Below are positions 16,061 through 25,035 of a stretch of 64,000 bases of DNA, one piece after another. The notes below the pieces were generated by a model. That model was not told the origin of the DNA. It searched no databases and saw only the letters and a list, made by a program, of their open reading frames with translations. Each line of letters starts with the position of its first letter. Position 1 is the first letter of the stretch. The position numbers were made by a program, and so were the translations under genes. Location: positions 39,748-103,747 of the forward strand of contig JAQWMQ010000031.1 of NCBI GenBank assembly GCA_029246705.1, given 5' to 3'. This DNA comes from Phycisphaerales bacterium (GTDB lineage Bacteria > Planctomycetota > Phycisphaerae > Phycisphaerales > SM1A02).

Positions 16061-18304
16061 ATGCGTTCAATCGCACTGTTCGGATACAGCTCGGTATCCA
16101 TCGGCCTGCTTGTCGGATCTCTGGCAGTCGGCCACGAAAACGATCCCAAGGCCTTCGAGAAGCGCACGCCGAATCTCGGGCCCAGCTGGCGTCTTGACGT
16201 TGAAGGAGCCAACGGCATCGCTGGCACCGGTGGCGGCGAGGGCATCCAACTGGCTGCGAACATCACCATGGGTGAGATCGATTCGGGAGAGGATGGCAAC
16301 GACATCTGGGGCTACACCAGTGCCTCCGGTCGCGAATACGCCCTGATGGGAACCACCAGTGGCACCTCCTTCATCGAGGTCACCAACCCCGGCAACCCCC
16401 AGATCGTCGGATACATCGACGGCCCCAACAGCCTCTGGCGCGACGTCAAGACCTATGGCCCCTTCGCCTACATCGTCTCCGAGGGCGGCAGTGGCATCCA
16501 GGTCATCTCCCTGTCGGGAATCGACAACGGCAACATCTCCCTGGCCAGCACCATCACCACCGGCGGCGGAACCGCGACGCACAACGTCGCGATCGACCCC
16601 GTTCGTGGAATGCTTGCACGATGTGGCGGCGGCTCGAGCGGCATCCGCCTCTACGACCTGCTGATCAATCCCACCAACCCGCCCTTCGTCGGCGAGTGGA
16701 GTGACGAGTACGTGCACGACGCGCAGCTCCACACCATGACGACCGGCCCCTACGCTGGTCGCACCATCGCCTTCTGCTGTGGTGGACTCAACGGCGGCAG
16801 CACCAACACCGGTCTCGACATCATCGACGTCACCTCGCCTTCGAACCCGGTTCGACTCGGCGGCGTGCAGTACCCCGGTGGTTCGTACTGTCACCAGGGC
16901 TGGCTCTCGGCCGACGAACAGTACTTCTACATCAACGACGAGCTGTACTCCGGAACATCCTCGACCTTCATCGTTCGAGTCTCCGACCTGCAGAACCCGG
17001 CCTTCGTGACCCGTTGGACCAACAACAACTCGGCCATCTGCCACAACCTGTACGTTGCAGGTGATCTCATCTACTGCGCCAACTACCAGAGCGGCCTCCG
17101 GGTTCTCGACAAGTCGAACCCGCAGGCGCTTACCGAGGTCGCCTTCTACGACACGTATCCCAGCGGTGACAACCAGTCCTTCAACGGGCTCTGGAGCGTC
17201 TATCCCTACTTCGACAGCGGAACCGTGATCGGCAGCGACATCGAGAGTGGTCTCTTCGTCTGGTCGACCGACCTCTCCTACATCGGATTCAATGTCACCG
17301 AGCTTCCCGATCCGATCAGCTCCTCCGGGGCGATGGTTTCGGTGGAGATGCTGCCCAACGACACCACCATCGACGCCTCGACCGCGGTAGCCGTCTTCAA
17401 CGACGGAACCGGCTCGCAGCAGATCTCGCTCAGCCCCATCGACGGCACCAACTTCACCGGAACCCTGCCTGCACTGGAGTGCCCCGGTCAGCTTTCGATC
17501 CGCTTCGCCGTCTTCGACACCGATGGCGAGCTCTATGAAAGTTCCAACTCCACGACGTCCATCTACGATGGCCAGGAAGTCGTCTTCTACGACGATGCCC
17601 AGACCAACGCCGGCTACTCCGTTTCCGGCAATGCCCTTGACGGCTCCTGGGATCGCGGTGTTCCGGTTCAATGCAATCGTGGCGACCCCGGTTCCGATGG
17701 CGACGGCAGCGGAAGCTGCTGGCTGACCGACAACTCGTCCGCGGCTTCCTGCAACAGTGACGTCGACGACGGATCGACCACCCTCACCTCGCCGGCACTT
17801 GATGCCACGGCGACAGGTGCGAACCTGAGCTACTGGTGCTGGTACGACAACACCGGTTCAGGAACGGGTGCCGACCCCGGCAACGACGTCTTCGTGGTCG
17901 AGATCTCGGGTGACAACGGGTCCTCCTGGACCGGCCTCGAGATCGTCGGCCCGAGCGATGCACGCTCGAGCGGCGGTTGGAACCGAGTCAGCTTCCTGGT
18001 CTCCGACTACGTGACTCCATCAACTTCGGTTCGAGTTCGTTTCACTGCCGCAGACGAGAACGCCGGTTCCGTCATCGAAGCTGGGATCGATGGTCTTTCC
18101 ATCGACGTGGTCTCCTGCGACGATGCATCCATCCTCGCCGACATCAACAATGATGGACTTGTCGATGGCCAGGATCTGTCGATCGTTCTCGGCTTCTGGG
18201 GTGCCTGCGAGGACCCCGGTAACTGTCCCGCGGACCTGACCCTTGACGGCATCGTCGACGGCCAGGATCTCTCGATCGTCCTCGGCTTCTGGGGCAGTCT
18301 GTAA
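16061..18304 (+). CDS. Choice-of-anchor B family secreted protein with dockerin-like tail (paralogue 1)
   Basis: 747 residues, signal peptide at about 1-25. Residues about 25-410 form the choice-of-anchor B beta-propeller-like domain: HENDPKA at the mature start, WGYTSASGREYALMGTTSG, FIEVTNPGNPQIVGYIDGP, WRDVKTYGPFAYIVSEGG, THNVAIDP, YVHDAQLH, HQGWLS, and IGSDIESGLFVW. A beta-rich middle follows, then a C-terminal pair of EF-hand dockerin-like repeats: DINNDGLVDGQDLSIVLGFWG and LTLDGIVDGQDLSIVLGFWG. The function of the family is unknown, and it is common in marine bacteria and planctomycetes. GGAG lies seven bases before the ATG. The neighbour downstream is a close paralogue. Confidence 0.88.
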   Translation: MRSIALFGYSSVSIGLLVGSLAVGHENDPKAFEKRTPNLGPSWRLDVEGANGIAGTGGGEGIQLAANITMGEIDSGEDGNDIWGYTSASGREYALMGTTSGTSFIEVTNPGNPQIVGYIDGPNSLWRDVKTYGPFAYIVSEGGSGIQVISLSGIDNGNISLASTITTGGGTATHNVAIDPVRGMLARCGGGSSGIRLYDLLINPTNPPFVGEWSDEYVHDAQLHTMTTGPYAGRTIAFCCGGLNGGSTNTGLDIIDVTSPSNPVRLGGVQYPGGSYCHQGWLSADEQYFYINDELYSGTSSTFIVRVSDLQNPAFVTRWTNNNSAICHNLYVAGDLIYCANYQSGLRVLDKSNPQALTEVAFYDTYPSGDNQSFNGLWSVYPYFDSGTVIGSDIESGLFVWSTDLSYIGFNVTELPDPISSSGAMVSVEMLPNDTTIDASTAVAVFNDGTGSQQISLSPIDGTNFTGTLPALECPGQLSIRFAVFDTDGELYESSNSTTSIYDGQEVVFYDDAQTNAGYSVSGNALDGSWDRGVPVQCNRGDPGSDGDGSGSCWLTDNSSAASCNSDVDDGSTTLTSPALDATATGANLSYWCWYDNTGSGTGADPGNDVFVVEISGDNGSSWTGLEIVGPSDARSSGGWNRVSFLVSDYVTPSTSVRVRFTAADENAGSVIEAGIDGLSIDVVSCDDASILADINNDGLVDGQDLSIVLGFWGACEDPGNCPADLTLDGIVDGQDLSIVLGFWGSL

Positions 18305-18380
18305 GCAACGGTTCGAAAAAGACATCTGTCGAGCGAGAATTCGACCTTCAGGCGTCTACAATTCAGAGCGGAACCATATT

Positions 18381-18414
18381 CCCAGACCGGGCTTTGCCCG
18401 GTCTGGGTTCTTCT
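18381..18414 (+). terminator. Rho-independent terminator between the choice-of-anchor B paralogues
   Basis: A perfect 12-bp stem (CCCAGACCGGGC at 18381-18392, GCCCGGTCTGGG at 18396-18407) with a TTT loop is followed by TTCTTCT. It lies only 14 bases before the GTG of the next gene, so the ribosome binding site of paralogue 2 comes immediately after it. Confidence 0.8.
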
Positions 18415-18427
18415 CAACGGAAGGCAA

Positions 18428-20686
18428 GTGAATCCCCTCATGCGACACCCCCTCAGATGGAAACCGACGGCACCACTCCTGGGCTGTCTGTTGATCGCCA
18501 CGGCCGCTTCCGCAGTGGCTCATGAGAACGACCCCAAGGCGGAGGACATGGATCCTCCCTACGAGGGTCCCGGATGGCGTGAAGCGACCGGAGGCATTGC
18601 CGGCGGCTACGACAGCTCGGGCATGACCCTGCGCAGCTGGCTCACGCTCTCCGAGCTCGACAGCGGCAGCACTGCAGGCAACGACTGCTGGGGCTACGTC
18701 TCCGAGACCGGACGTGAATACGCCATGATCGGACTGTCCAGTGGCACGACCTTCGTCGAGATCACCAATCCGGCGAACCCCACGGTCATCGATTTCATCG
18801 ACGGTCCCAACAGCACCTGGCGCGACATCAAGACCTATGGCAAGTACGCCTATGCGGTCAGCGAGGGTGGGGGCGGCCTCCAGGTGATCGACCTCTCCAA
18901 CATCGACAACGGTTCGGTCAGCCTCGTCAACTCCGTCACCACCGGTGGCAACCAGCAGACGCACAACGTGGTGCTCAACCCTGATTCCGGTTTCATCTAC
19001 CGGGTCGGCGGCGGCAGCAACTACGGACTGAGAATCTACGATCTCAACCAGGATCCCGTCGATCCGCCCTACGTGGGTGAGCTGTTCGACTTCTACGTTC
19101 ATGACGCACAGGTGGTCAGCTACACCGAAGGACCATACGCGGGTCTCGAAGTCGCCTTCTGCTGTGCCGGATTGAACAGCGGCAGCACCGAGACCGGTCT
19201 CTACGTGGTCAATGTCACCGACAAGTCCAATCCGCTTCTCATGCGGCGACTCGAGTATCCCAACGGTGCCTACAGCCACCAGGGCTGGCTGACGCCGGAT
19301 CTGAAGTACTTCCTGCTTGGTGACGAACTCAATGCCTCCAGCACCGACTTCTCGACCCTGCACGTGATCAACGTGGAGAATCCCTACCTGCCCCGCTACG
19401 AGAAGGACTGGAAGAACTCGAGCACCGCGATCACCCACAACGTCTACACCACCGAACAGTTCGGGTTCATCGCGAACTACACCAGCGGTATCCGGGTCTT
19501 CGATCTTCGTGATCCGCTCGCGATGCGCGAAGTGGGTTACTTCGACACCTACCCCGATGGGGATTCGGCGAGTTTCAACGGACTCTGGAGCTGCTATCCC
19601 TACTTCCCCAGCGGAACGGTGATCGGCAGCGACATCCAGCGAGGACTCTTCGTCTGGACACCCGACCTCGCCGAGATCCTCTTCACGCCCGTCGGTGGGG
19701 TCCCGCGGACCATCTCGTCCTTCGGGGAATCACTCGAGTTCGAAGTGGACGTGCTGGCCACAAGCATCGACCCCTCCAGTGCACTGGTCCGGATCGACAA
19801 CGGTTCCGGTCCCGTGGACCTGCCCGCGACCCAGACCGGCGAGAACCGCTTTCGAGCGGATCTTCCCGAACTGCTCTGTCCATCGGAGCTGGTCTATCAG
19901 TTCCTCGCCAGCGATGTCGAGGGCGAGGCGTTCATCAGCGCTCCCTACGAGACACTCGTGGCCGACGACTTTCCCGCCGTGCTCAATTCGGATTTCGAGG
20001 CCAATGGCGAAGGGTGGGTGGTGGGCGGTGATGCCGTCGCCGCCTACGAAGGCCGCTGGATGCGTGGCACGCCCATCGCGTCGGTGGGTGGACCCAGCAG
20101 CGACTACGACGCCTCGGGACGATGTTACGTCACCGGCAACGGCGCTGACATCTGTTGCGATGTCGATGAGCTCACCACCCTGACCTCGCCTCTTCTTGAT
20201 GCTTCCGGTGGAGACGCCTTTCTCTCCTACGCTCGGTGGTTCTCCAACGGCGAGGGTCCCTGGCCGGCCCAGGACGTGATGGAGGTCGAGATCAGTGACG
20301 ACGACGGTCTCAGCTGGACGCTCCTCGAAGTGGTGGGTCCGACCGGAGAGGATGTCGACGGTGACTGGTTCCTGAAGACCTTTCGCATCGATGAGTACGT
20401 CCAGCCGACCAACCTGGTGCGTGTTCGCTTCTCCGTGAACGACCCGACCACGGACTCCATCGTGGAAGCGGCGATCGACCGTGTATCCGTGGAGGTCGTG
20501 GTCTGTTTCGACGATGTTCCCGGCGATCTCAACGGTGACGGCCTGGTCAACGGTGCGGATCTCTCGATCGTGCTCGGCCTCTGGGGTGAATGCGCCGATG
20601 CCTCCGACTGCATCGCCGATCTCGACAACAGCGGCTTCGTCGATGGTGCCGACCTGGCCGGCATCCTTGGTTTCTGGTCCAGCTGA
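18428..20686 (+). CDS. Choice-of-anchor B family secreted protein with dockerin-like tail (paralogue 2)
   Basis: 752 residues from the GTG at 18428, with GGAAGG close upstream. The ATG at 18440 is an alternative. Same architecture as paralogue 1: signal peptide, mature start HENDPKAEDMDPP, WGYVSETGREYAMIGLSSG, WRDIKTYGKYAYAVSEGG, THNVVLNP, YVHDAQVV, HQGWLTPD, and IGSDIQRGLFVW. It ends with a dockerin-like pair, DLNGDGLVNGADLSIVLGLWG and DLDNSGFVDGADLAGILGFW. The two are strongly alike throughout, which points to tandem duplication. The spacing between the last Asp-rich loops suggests calcium binding. No partner (cohesin) gene is in the window. Confidence 0.88.
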   Translation: MNPLMRHPLRWKPTAPLLGCLLIATAASAVAHENDPKAEDMDPPYEGPGWREATGGIAGGYDSSGMTLRSWLTLSELDSGSTAGNDCWGYVSETGREYAMIGLSSGTTFVEITNPANPTVIDFIDGPNSTWRDIKTYGKYAYAVSEGGGGLQVIDLSNIDNGSVSLVNSVTTGGNQQTHNVVLNPDSGFIYRVGGGSNYGLRIYDLNQDPVDPPYVGELFDFYVHDAQVVSYTEGPYAGLEVAFCCAGLNSGSTETGLYVVNVTDKSNPLLMRRLEYPNGAYSHQGWLTPDLKYFLLGDELNASSTDFSTLHVINVENPYLPRYEKDWKNSSTAITHNVYTTEQFGFIANYTSGIRVFDLRDPLAMREVGYFDTYPDGDSASFNGLWSCYPYFPSGTVIGSDIQRGLFVWTPDLAEILFTPVGGVPRTISSFGESLEFEVDVLATSIDPSSALVRIDNGSGPVDLPATQTGENRFRADLPELLCPSELVYQFLASDVEGEAFISAPYETLVADDFPAVLNSDFEANGEGWVVGGDAVAAYEGRWMRGTPIASVGGPSSDYDASGRCYVTGNGADICCDVDELTTLTSPLLDASGGDAFLSYARWFSNGEGPWPAQDVMEVEISDDDGLSWTLLEVVGPTGEDVDGDWFLKTFRIDEYVQPTNLVRVRFSVNDPTTDSIVEAAIDRVSVEVVVCFDDVPGDLNGDGLVNGADLSIVLGLWGECADASDCIADLDNSGFVDGADLAGILGFWSS

Positions 20687-20870
20687 TCGCTGGCACGCTC
20701 CTTCTTCACTGATCCGACCGGGGCGCCTTCCTGAGCGATGGTTTCGTCTTCAGACGGCTCCTCTGGCCCGGTCTGCGCTCATCTTGAAAGCGCATTCTGA
20801 TTGGTCGGAACGGGTTTTTCCCATGAATTTCGCGGACTTTGATGCATTTGGCATGTCACCCTCCTTACCC

Positions 20871-20920
20871 GTGGTACGCATGACGTAGATGTCAGGGGTA
20901 CCACTTTCACCGGAGTGAAA
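20871..20920 (+). promoter_or_regulatory. Nested inverted repeats over the 5' region of the FG-GAP-like gene
   Basis: GTGGTAC (20871-20877) pairs with GTACCAC (20898-20904) across 20 bases. A second hairpin, TTTCAC (20905-20910) with GTGAAA (20915-20920), has the loop CGGA, so the Shine-Dalgarno GGAG sits in and beside the loop three bases before the ATG. This could be an operator plus a translational element, or chance. Confidence 0.4.
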
Positions 20921-20922
20921 CC

Positions 20923-22503
20923 ATGAAAGATGTCGTTTTCTCGTGCGGTCTCGTCGTCGTTTCCGCAGTGGTCGTGTCGCTCTGCCCCTGGGAGGCTTCG
21001 GCCGCCGCGGATAACGAGCGAACTCAAATTGCGGCGTACCACAATTCTGCGGAAGGTCATCCGGGGAGCGGCAATCTTGAGTATGCGCCTGGCAGCTTCG
21101 GCCATTCGATCGCCGTTGATGGTGGGATGCTTCTGGCAGGTGATTACCTGGGCGGTGTCCACACGGACGAGCCGCACCCCGGTCGAGTGGTCCTCTTCGG
21201 TGTCTTTTCGGATGAAGAGGGGGTCGTCTTCGGGGGCGATGCCCTTGGTTCGGACGACATGCACGATTGTGGTCCCAATGATTCATCCGGAACGTGCACG
21301 CTCTTCGGGTACTCGGTTTCGCTCGAGGGTGGCCTGGCTGCCATTGGTGAACCGTGGCGAGCGGGCATGGCCTCTCGCGATAGCGGGCGAGTCTCGGTTT
21401 TCAATCTCGACGACCTGTCGGTTGCGGAGTTCATCCTCGAACCACGCGATGCGGGGATCGAGTCGGGGTTCGGGCACACCGTGCTCCTGCGAGAGGATGT
21501 CCTGTTCGTGGGAGTCGATGGGTCGATCGCTGGCGATGGTGGAGGTGCGGTCGAGATCTTCGAGACCGAGACCTTCGCATCGATCGGCATGTTGCCGATC
21601 CCCGATGGGATCGGAGTCGCTGACGTCTTCGGGCACGCGATTGCAGCGGACAGTGGCTCGAACCTCGTGGCGATCGGTGCTCCCCGTGGTCTGAATTCCC
21701 CCGGTCCGAATTCCAGCATCGGTTCGGCTTACCTCTACCAGGTCGCTGCGGAAACGATGCAGACGCCGCAGGTGCTTCTGCAAGAAGCGGTGTTGGAACC
21801 ACCCGCGGACTTCGATGATTCAGATCGATATGGTGCTGCGGTCGCCATCGATGGCGTGTTCGCAGCGGTCGGCGCGCCGGGGCGAAGTGTGTCCGATGAC
21901 GATGAGTTGGGCTCCGGGCATGTCTCGCTCTTCCGTCTGCAGAGTGATGGCACGTGGGCGTTCGACCGCGAGATCGTGCCGCCTGACAACAGTGAGCATG
22001 TCGCGCACGACTTCGGTGCGAGCATCGAGTTCGCCGACGGCAGGATATTCGTCGGTGCTCCTGGGACGAGATTCGAGCTGGGATCGGTCGGTACAGGCGC
22101 GGTCTTCAGTTTCAGTGTCGAGAACCCGGAGGCATGCGCCCATCTCTACCGCGCGTCCGGACCGGTCGATTCACCTGGGTTCGGCCAAGAGCGACTCGGT
22201 GAGGACATCGCGATCCAGGGTGACCAGCTGTTCGCGAGTGCGCCCAAGAATGCGGGGACATACGCCCGCGTGCTTCGGTTCAGCATCGCGCCGATGGCCG
22301 ACATCAATGGCGATGGCAACGTCGATGTGGCGGATCTTCTCGCGGTCATCGCTGACTGGGGGTGCACGGGATGCTGCTCCGCAGACGTCAATGGTGACGG
22401 TGTCGTGAATGTCACCGATCTACTTGCAGTGATGCAGGATTGGCATGGCGTCCGGGTCAACGCAACACCCGTGCATGGCGCGGGCAAGACGACAGGCGGT
22501 TGA
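20923..22503 (+). CDS. Secreted FG-GAP-like repeat protein with dockerin-like tail
   Basis: 526 residues with a signal peptide (about 1-27, ending ASAAA). The body repeats a pattern of the FG-GAP/integrin-alpha type: FGHSIAVDGGMLLAGDYL, FGYSVSLEGGLAAIGEP, FGHTVLLREDVLFVGVD, FGHAIAADSGSNLVAIGAP, YGAAVAIDGVFAAVGAPG, FGASIEFADGRIFVGAPG and LGEDIAIQGDQLFASAP. Seven such units fit a single seven-bladed propeller. The C-terminus has two dockerin-like EF-hands, DINGDGNVDVADLLAVIADWG and DVNGDGVVNVTDLLAVMQDW, separated by CTGCC. Role unknown, probably surface or extracellular. GGAG precedes the ATG inside a small hairpin loop. Confidence 0.85.
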   Translation: MKDVVFSCGLVVVSAVVVSLCPWEASAAADNERTQIAAYHNSAEGHPGSGNLEYAPGSFGHSIAVDGGMLLAGDYLGGVHTDEPHPGRVVLFGVFSDEEGVVFGGDALGSDDMHDCGPNDSSGTCTLFGYSVSLEGGLAAIGEPWRAGMASRDSGRVSVFNLDDLSVAEFILEPRDAGIESGFGHTVLLREDVLFVGVDGSIAGDGGGAVEIFETETFASIGMLPIPDGIGVADVFGHAIAADSGSNLVAIGAPRGLNSPGPNSSIGSAYLYQVAAETMQTPQVLLQEAVLEPPADFDDSDRYGAAVAIDGVFAAVGAPGRSVSDDDELGSGHVSLFRLQSDGTWAFDREIVPPDNSEHVAHDFGASIEFADGRIFVGAPGTRFELGSVGTGAVFSFSVENPEACAHLYRASGPVDSPGFGQERLGEDIAIQGDQLFASAPKNAGTYARVLRFSIAPMADINGDGNVDVADLLAVIADWGCTGCCSADVNGDGVVNVTDLLAVMQDWHGVRVNATPVHGAGKTTGG

Positions 22504-22567
22504 GCTGGGCCGTCTTTTCTCGCAAGAACGACGCCCTTCCGGGGTGTGAGTGGTATCGTTGTGGTCG

Positions 22568-24100
22568 ATGTCACTTCAAAGAAAAGCCAGGAAGCTCGCT
22601 CGCACGTCCCTGGGTGCGTGCTTCCTGGCTTCACTTGGGTGTGCCCCGGACACGGCGCCTTCGTGGCGGGAACGACCTCCGGTCATCGAGATGACCCACG
22701 CGCGCGTGGCTGGTCCCTGGGAGGGCGCACTTCCGGACAAGCCGAATACCAGGACGATCGTGCCGTGGGATTCCGCCGCGGTCCTCGAGGTTCTGCCCGA
22801 GGGTGACCCCGAGGCCGGGGCACTGGTCGTGCGACTCGGCAAGAGTGATTCCGTCTACGACGGTCGCGGTGGGGTGCTCCTCAAGTTGGAGCCGCCTGGA
22901 GCACGCATCGAACCGATCTCGATCGTGTGGCAACCCAGATCCGGCGTGGCTTTGGGCGCACTCGCGCGCGTGGATGGGGAAGTGCGCCAGTATGAGTTCT
23001 CGGGCGAAGATGCCTGGACACGCACGCCCAAGCGCAGCTACTCGATTCCGACGCTCGACCTGGACCTCGACGCGGCGCGACAAGTCGTCGTCGATCGCGA
23101 AGCGGGGCAGTACCTCGGTCATCCGACGACGGTGCTCCTCGAGGATGGCACCACGATGCTCTGCGTCTATCCCAAGGGCCACGGTGGTGGTGGGATCGTC
23201 TACAAGCGCAGCGAGGATGGCGGACGCACGTGGAGCGAACGGCTTTCGGTCCCCGAGAGCTGGGCAACGTCGAAGGAAGTCCCCACGATCCATCGCGTGA
23301 TCGATCCCGAGACGGGCAAGCGCCGGTTGATCATGTTCAGCGGCCTGTATCCGACGCGGCTTGCCGTTTCCGAAGACGACGGCGCCAGCTGGAGTGAACT
23401 GGAACCCGTCGGCGAGTGGGGGGGCATCGTGGTGATGGGCGACGTGGTTCGCCTGAAGGACGGTCGCTACCTCGCGATGTTCCATGACGACGGGCGCTTC
23501 TTCTCCAAGGAGGGCGGCCCGCGCACGATGACCCTCTACAAGACGTTCAGCGAGGACGGGGGCCTCTCCTGGTCGCATCCTGAAGCGGTCTTCTCCGACG
23601 ACTCGATCCACCTCTGTGAACCGGGCATCATTCGGTCGCCGTGTGGCACGAAGCTCGCCGTACTCCTGCGGGAGAACCGACGTCTGCGCAACAGCCACGT
23701 GATCTTCTCCGAGGATGAGGGCGCTCATTTCTCCCAACCACGTGAACTTCCAGCCTCGCTCACCGGCGATCGCCATACCGAAGTCTACGCCCCTGATGGC
23801 CGGCTCTTCATCTCCTTCCGCGACACGACGCTGGAGAGCCCCACCCAGGGCGACTGGGTCGCCTGGGTGGGCACGTGGGACGATCTCGAGCAGGGCCTCG
23901 AGGGGCAGTACCGGGTCCGTCTGAAGGACAACCGTCATCGATGGGACTGTGCGTACCCGGGGGTCGAGCTTCTTCCCGACGGAACAATCGTCACAACCAC
24001 GTATGGGCACTGGGATGTGGATGAGTCCCCGTATATCCTGAGCGTACGACTCACGCTTGCTGAGCTCGACCGACTTGCCGAACCGGAGCTGAATCCCTGA
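22568..24100 (+). CDS. Sialidase-like (BNR/Asp-box) lipoprotein
   Basis: 510 residues, lipoprotein signal with lipobox SLGC (Cys about 25). It carries four or more Asp-box motifs of the sialidase fold: SEDGGRTWSE, SEDDGASWSE, SEDGGLSWSH and SEDEGAHFSQ, giving a six-bladed propeller. Exo-sialidases and related secreted glycoside hydrolases share this fold, but the Arg triad of true sialidases cannot be confirmed by eye, so the substrate is uncertain. The ATG at 22568 has only a weak ribosome binding site, and GTG 22550 is a possible earlier start. The stop overlaps the start of the FGE-like gene (TGATG), so the two are coupled. Confidence 0.85.
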   Translation: MSLQRKARKLARTSLGACFLASLGCAPDTAPSWRERPPVIEMTHARVAGPWEGALPDKPNTRTIVPWDSAAVLEVLPEGDPEAGALVVRLGKSDSVYDGRGGVLLKLEPPGARIEPISIVWQPRSGVALGALARVDGEVRQYEFSGEDAWTRTPKRSYSIPTLDLDLDAARQVVVDREAGQYLGHPTTVLLEDGTTMLCVYPKGHGGGGIVYKRSEDGGRTWSERLSVPESWATSKEVPTIHRVIDPETGKRRLIMFSGLYPTRLAVSEDDGASWSELEPVGEWGGIVVMGDVVRLKDGRYLAMFHDDGRFFSKEGGPRTMTLYKTFSEDGGLSWSHPEAVFSDDSIHLCEPGIIRSPCGTKLAVLLRENRRLRNSHVIFSEDEGAHFSQPRELPASLTGDRHTEVYAPDGRLFISFRDTTLESPTQGDWVAWVGTWDDLEQGLEGQYRVRLKDNRHRWDCAYPGVELLPDGTIVTTTYGHWDVDESPYILSVRLTLAELDRLAEPELNP

Positions 24101-25035
24101 TGTCCCGTCATTCGATCCTTCCCCTGGTCTGCCTCGCCTTCATTCCGCTTTCCTGTGATCAAGGCGGATTCCGCATGGGTCATGATGGGGGGGACACCGC
24201 TTCCCCGCACGGGGCCGTCTTCCTGGGTGGTTCGATCTCGACACCCGGTGCCGTCCGTGGCGACGACACCGACCTGCCCGAAGAGCCTTCGGCGGGCAAG
24301 GCCTGGGTCCAGAAGGTGCCCGGCACCGCGATCGATCTCGTGATGCGTCCGGTTCCCGACGCCCCCGGTGGTGCGCTCTGGGTGATGGAGCATGAGCTCA
24401 CCTGGAACCTCTTCGACATCTTCATCTTCCGACTGGACGAGAAGAAGGGGGGCAGCACGCCGGCCACCGATGCGGTCACCCGTCCGACCAAGCCCTACAT
24501 CGCGGTCGATCGTGGGTTCGGACACGACGACTACCCCGCGATCTCGATGTCCTACAAGGGAGCGGTCCAGTTCGCCGAGTGGATGCGAGCGAAGACCGGA
24601 CGCAACTTCCAGATCCCGACCGTCGAGCAGTGGTCCATGATCGCCGCCAGTGCGGGCATCCCCGCCGACGCGGTCGAGGACTACGGCTGGGACGCCAAGA
24701 ACTCGGATGAGACCACCCACCCCATCGGGCAGAAGAAGTCCGACGCACTCGGTCTGAAGGATCTCTACGGCAACGTCGCCGAATGGTGCACCGCGAAGAA
24801 CGACAAGGGCGAGCCCACCGGCGTGGTCATGGGCGGTGGTTATGAAAGCCCCGCCAAGGATCTGAATGCCACCTCGACGGTCGAACGCACCTTCATGTGG
24901 AACGACAGTGATCCCCAGTTTCCCAAGAGTGTCTGGTGGCTTGCCGACGCGGCTTTCGTCGGTCTCAGGCTGGTCTGCCTCGAGGGAACCCCCGAACCAA
25001 CCACTTCCGAGGAGAAGACCGATGACCAGAAATGA
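24100..25035 (+). CDS. Formylglycine-generating-enzyme-like (SUMF1 domain) lipoprotein
   Basis: 311 residues, lipoprotein signal with LSC (Cys about 19). The rest is a SUMF1/FGE-type C-lectin fold: an early strand with MEHELTWNLFDIF, then ISMSYKGAVQFAEWMRAKTG, then IPTVEQWSMIAASAG (compare the family PTEAEWEYAA), LKDLYGNVAEWC and a terminal FVGLRLVCL. Classical FGE activates sulfatases by oxidising a Cys to formylglycine, using a Cys pair. That pair is not evident here, and a lipoprotein form is more likely a binding or accessory domain. It overlaps the sialidase stop and the start of the oxidoreductase gene by 14 bases. Confidence 0.83.
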   Translation: MSRHSILPLVCLAFIPLSCDQGGFRMGHDGGDTASPHGAVFLGGSISTPGAVRGDDTDLPEEPSAGKAWVQKVPGTAIDLVMRPVPDAPGGALWVMEHELTWNLFDIFIFRLDEKKGGSTPATDAVTRPTKPYIAVDRGFGHDDYPAISMSYKGAVQFAEWMRAKTGRNFQIPTVEQWSMIAASAGIPADAVEDYGWDAKNSDETTHPIGQKKSDALGLKDLYGNVAEWCTAKNDKGEPTGVVMGGGYESPAKDLNATSTVERTFMWNDSDPQFPKSVWWLADAAFVGLRLVCLEGTPEPTTSEEKTDDQK

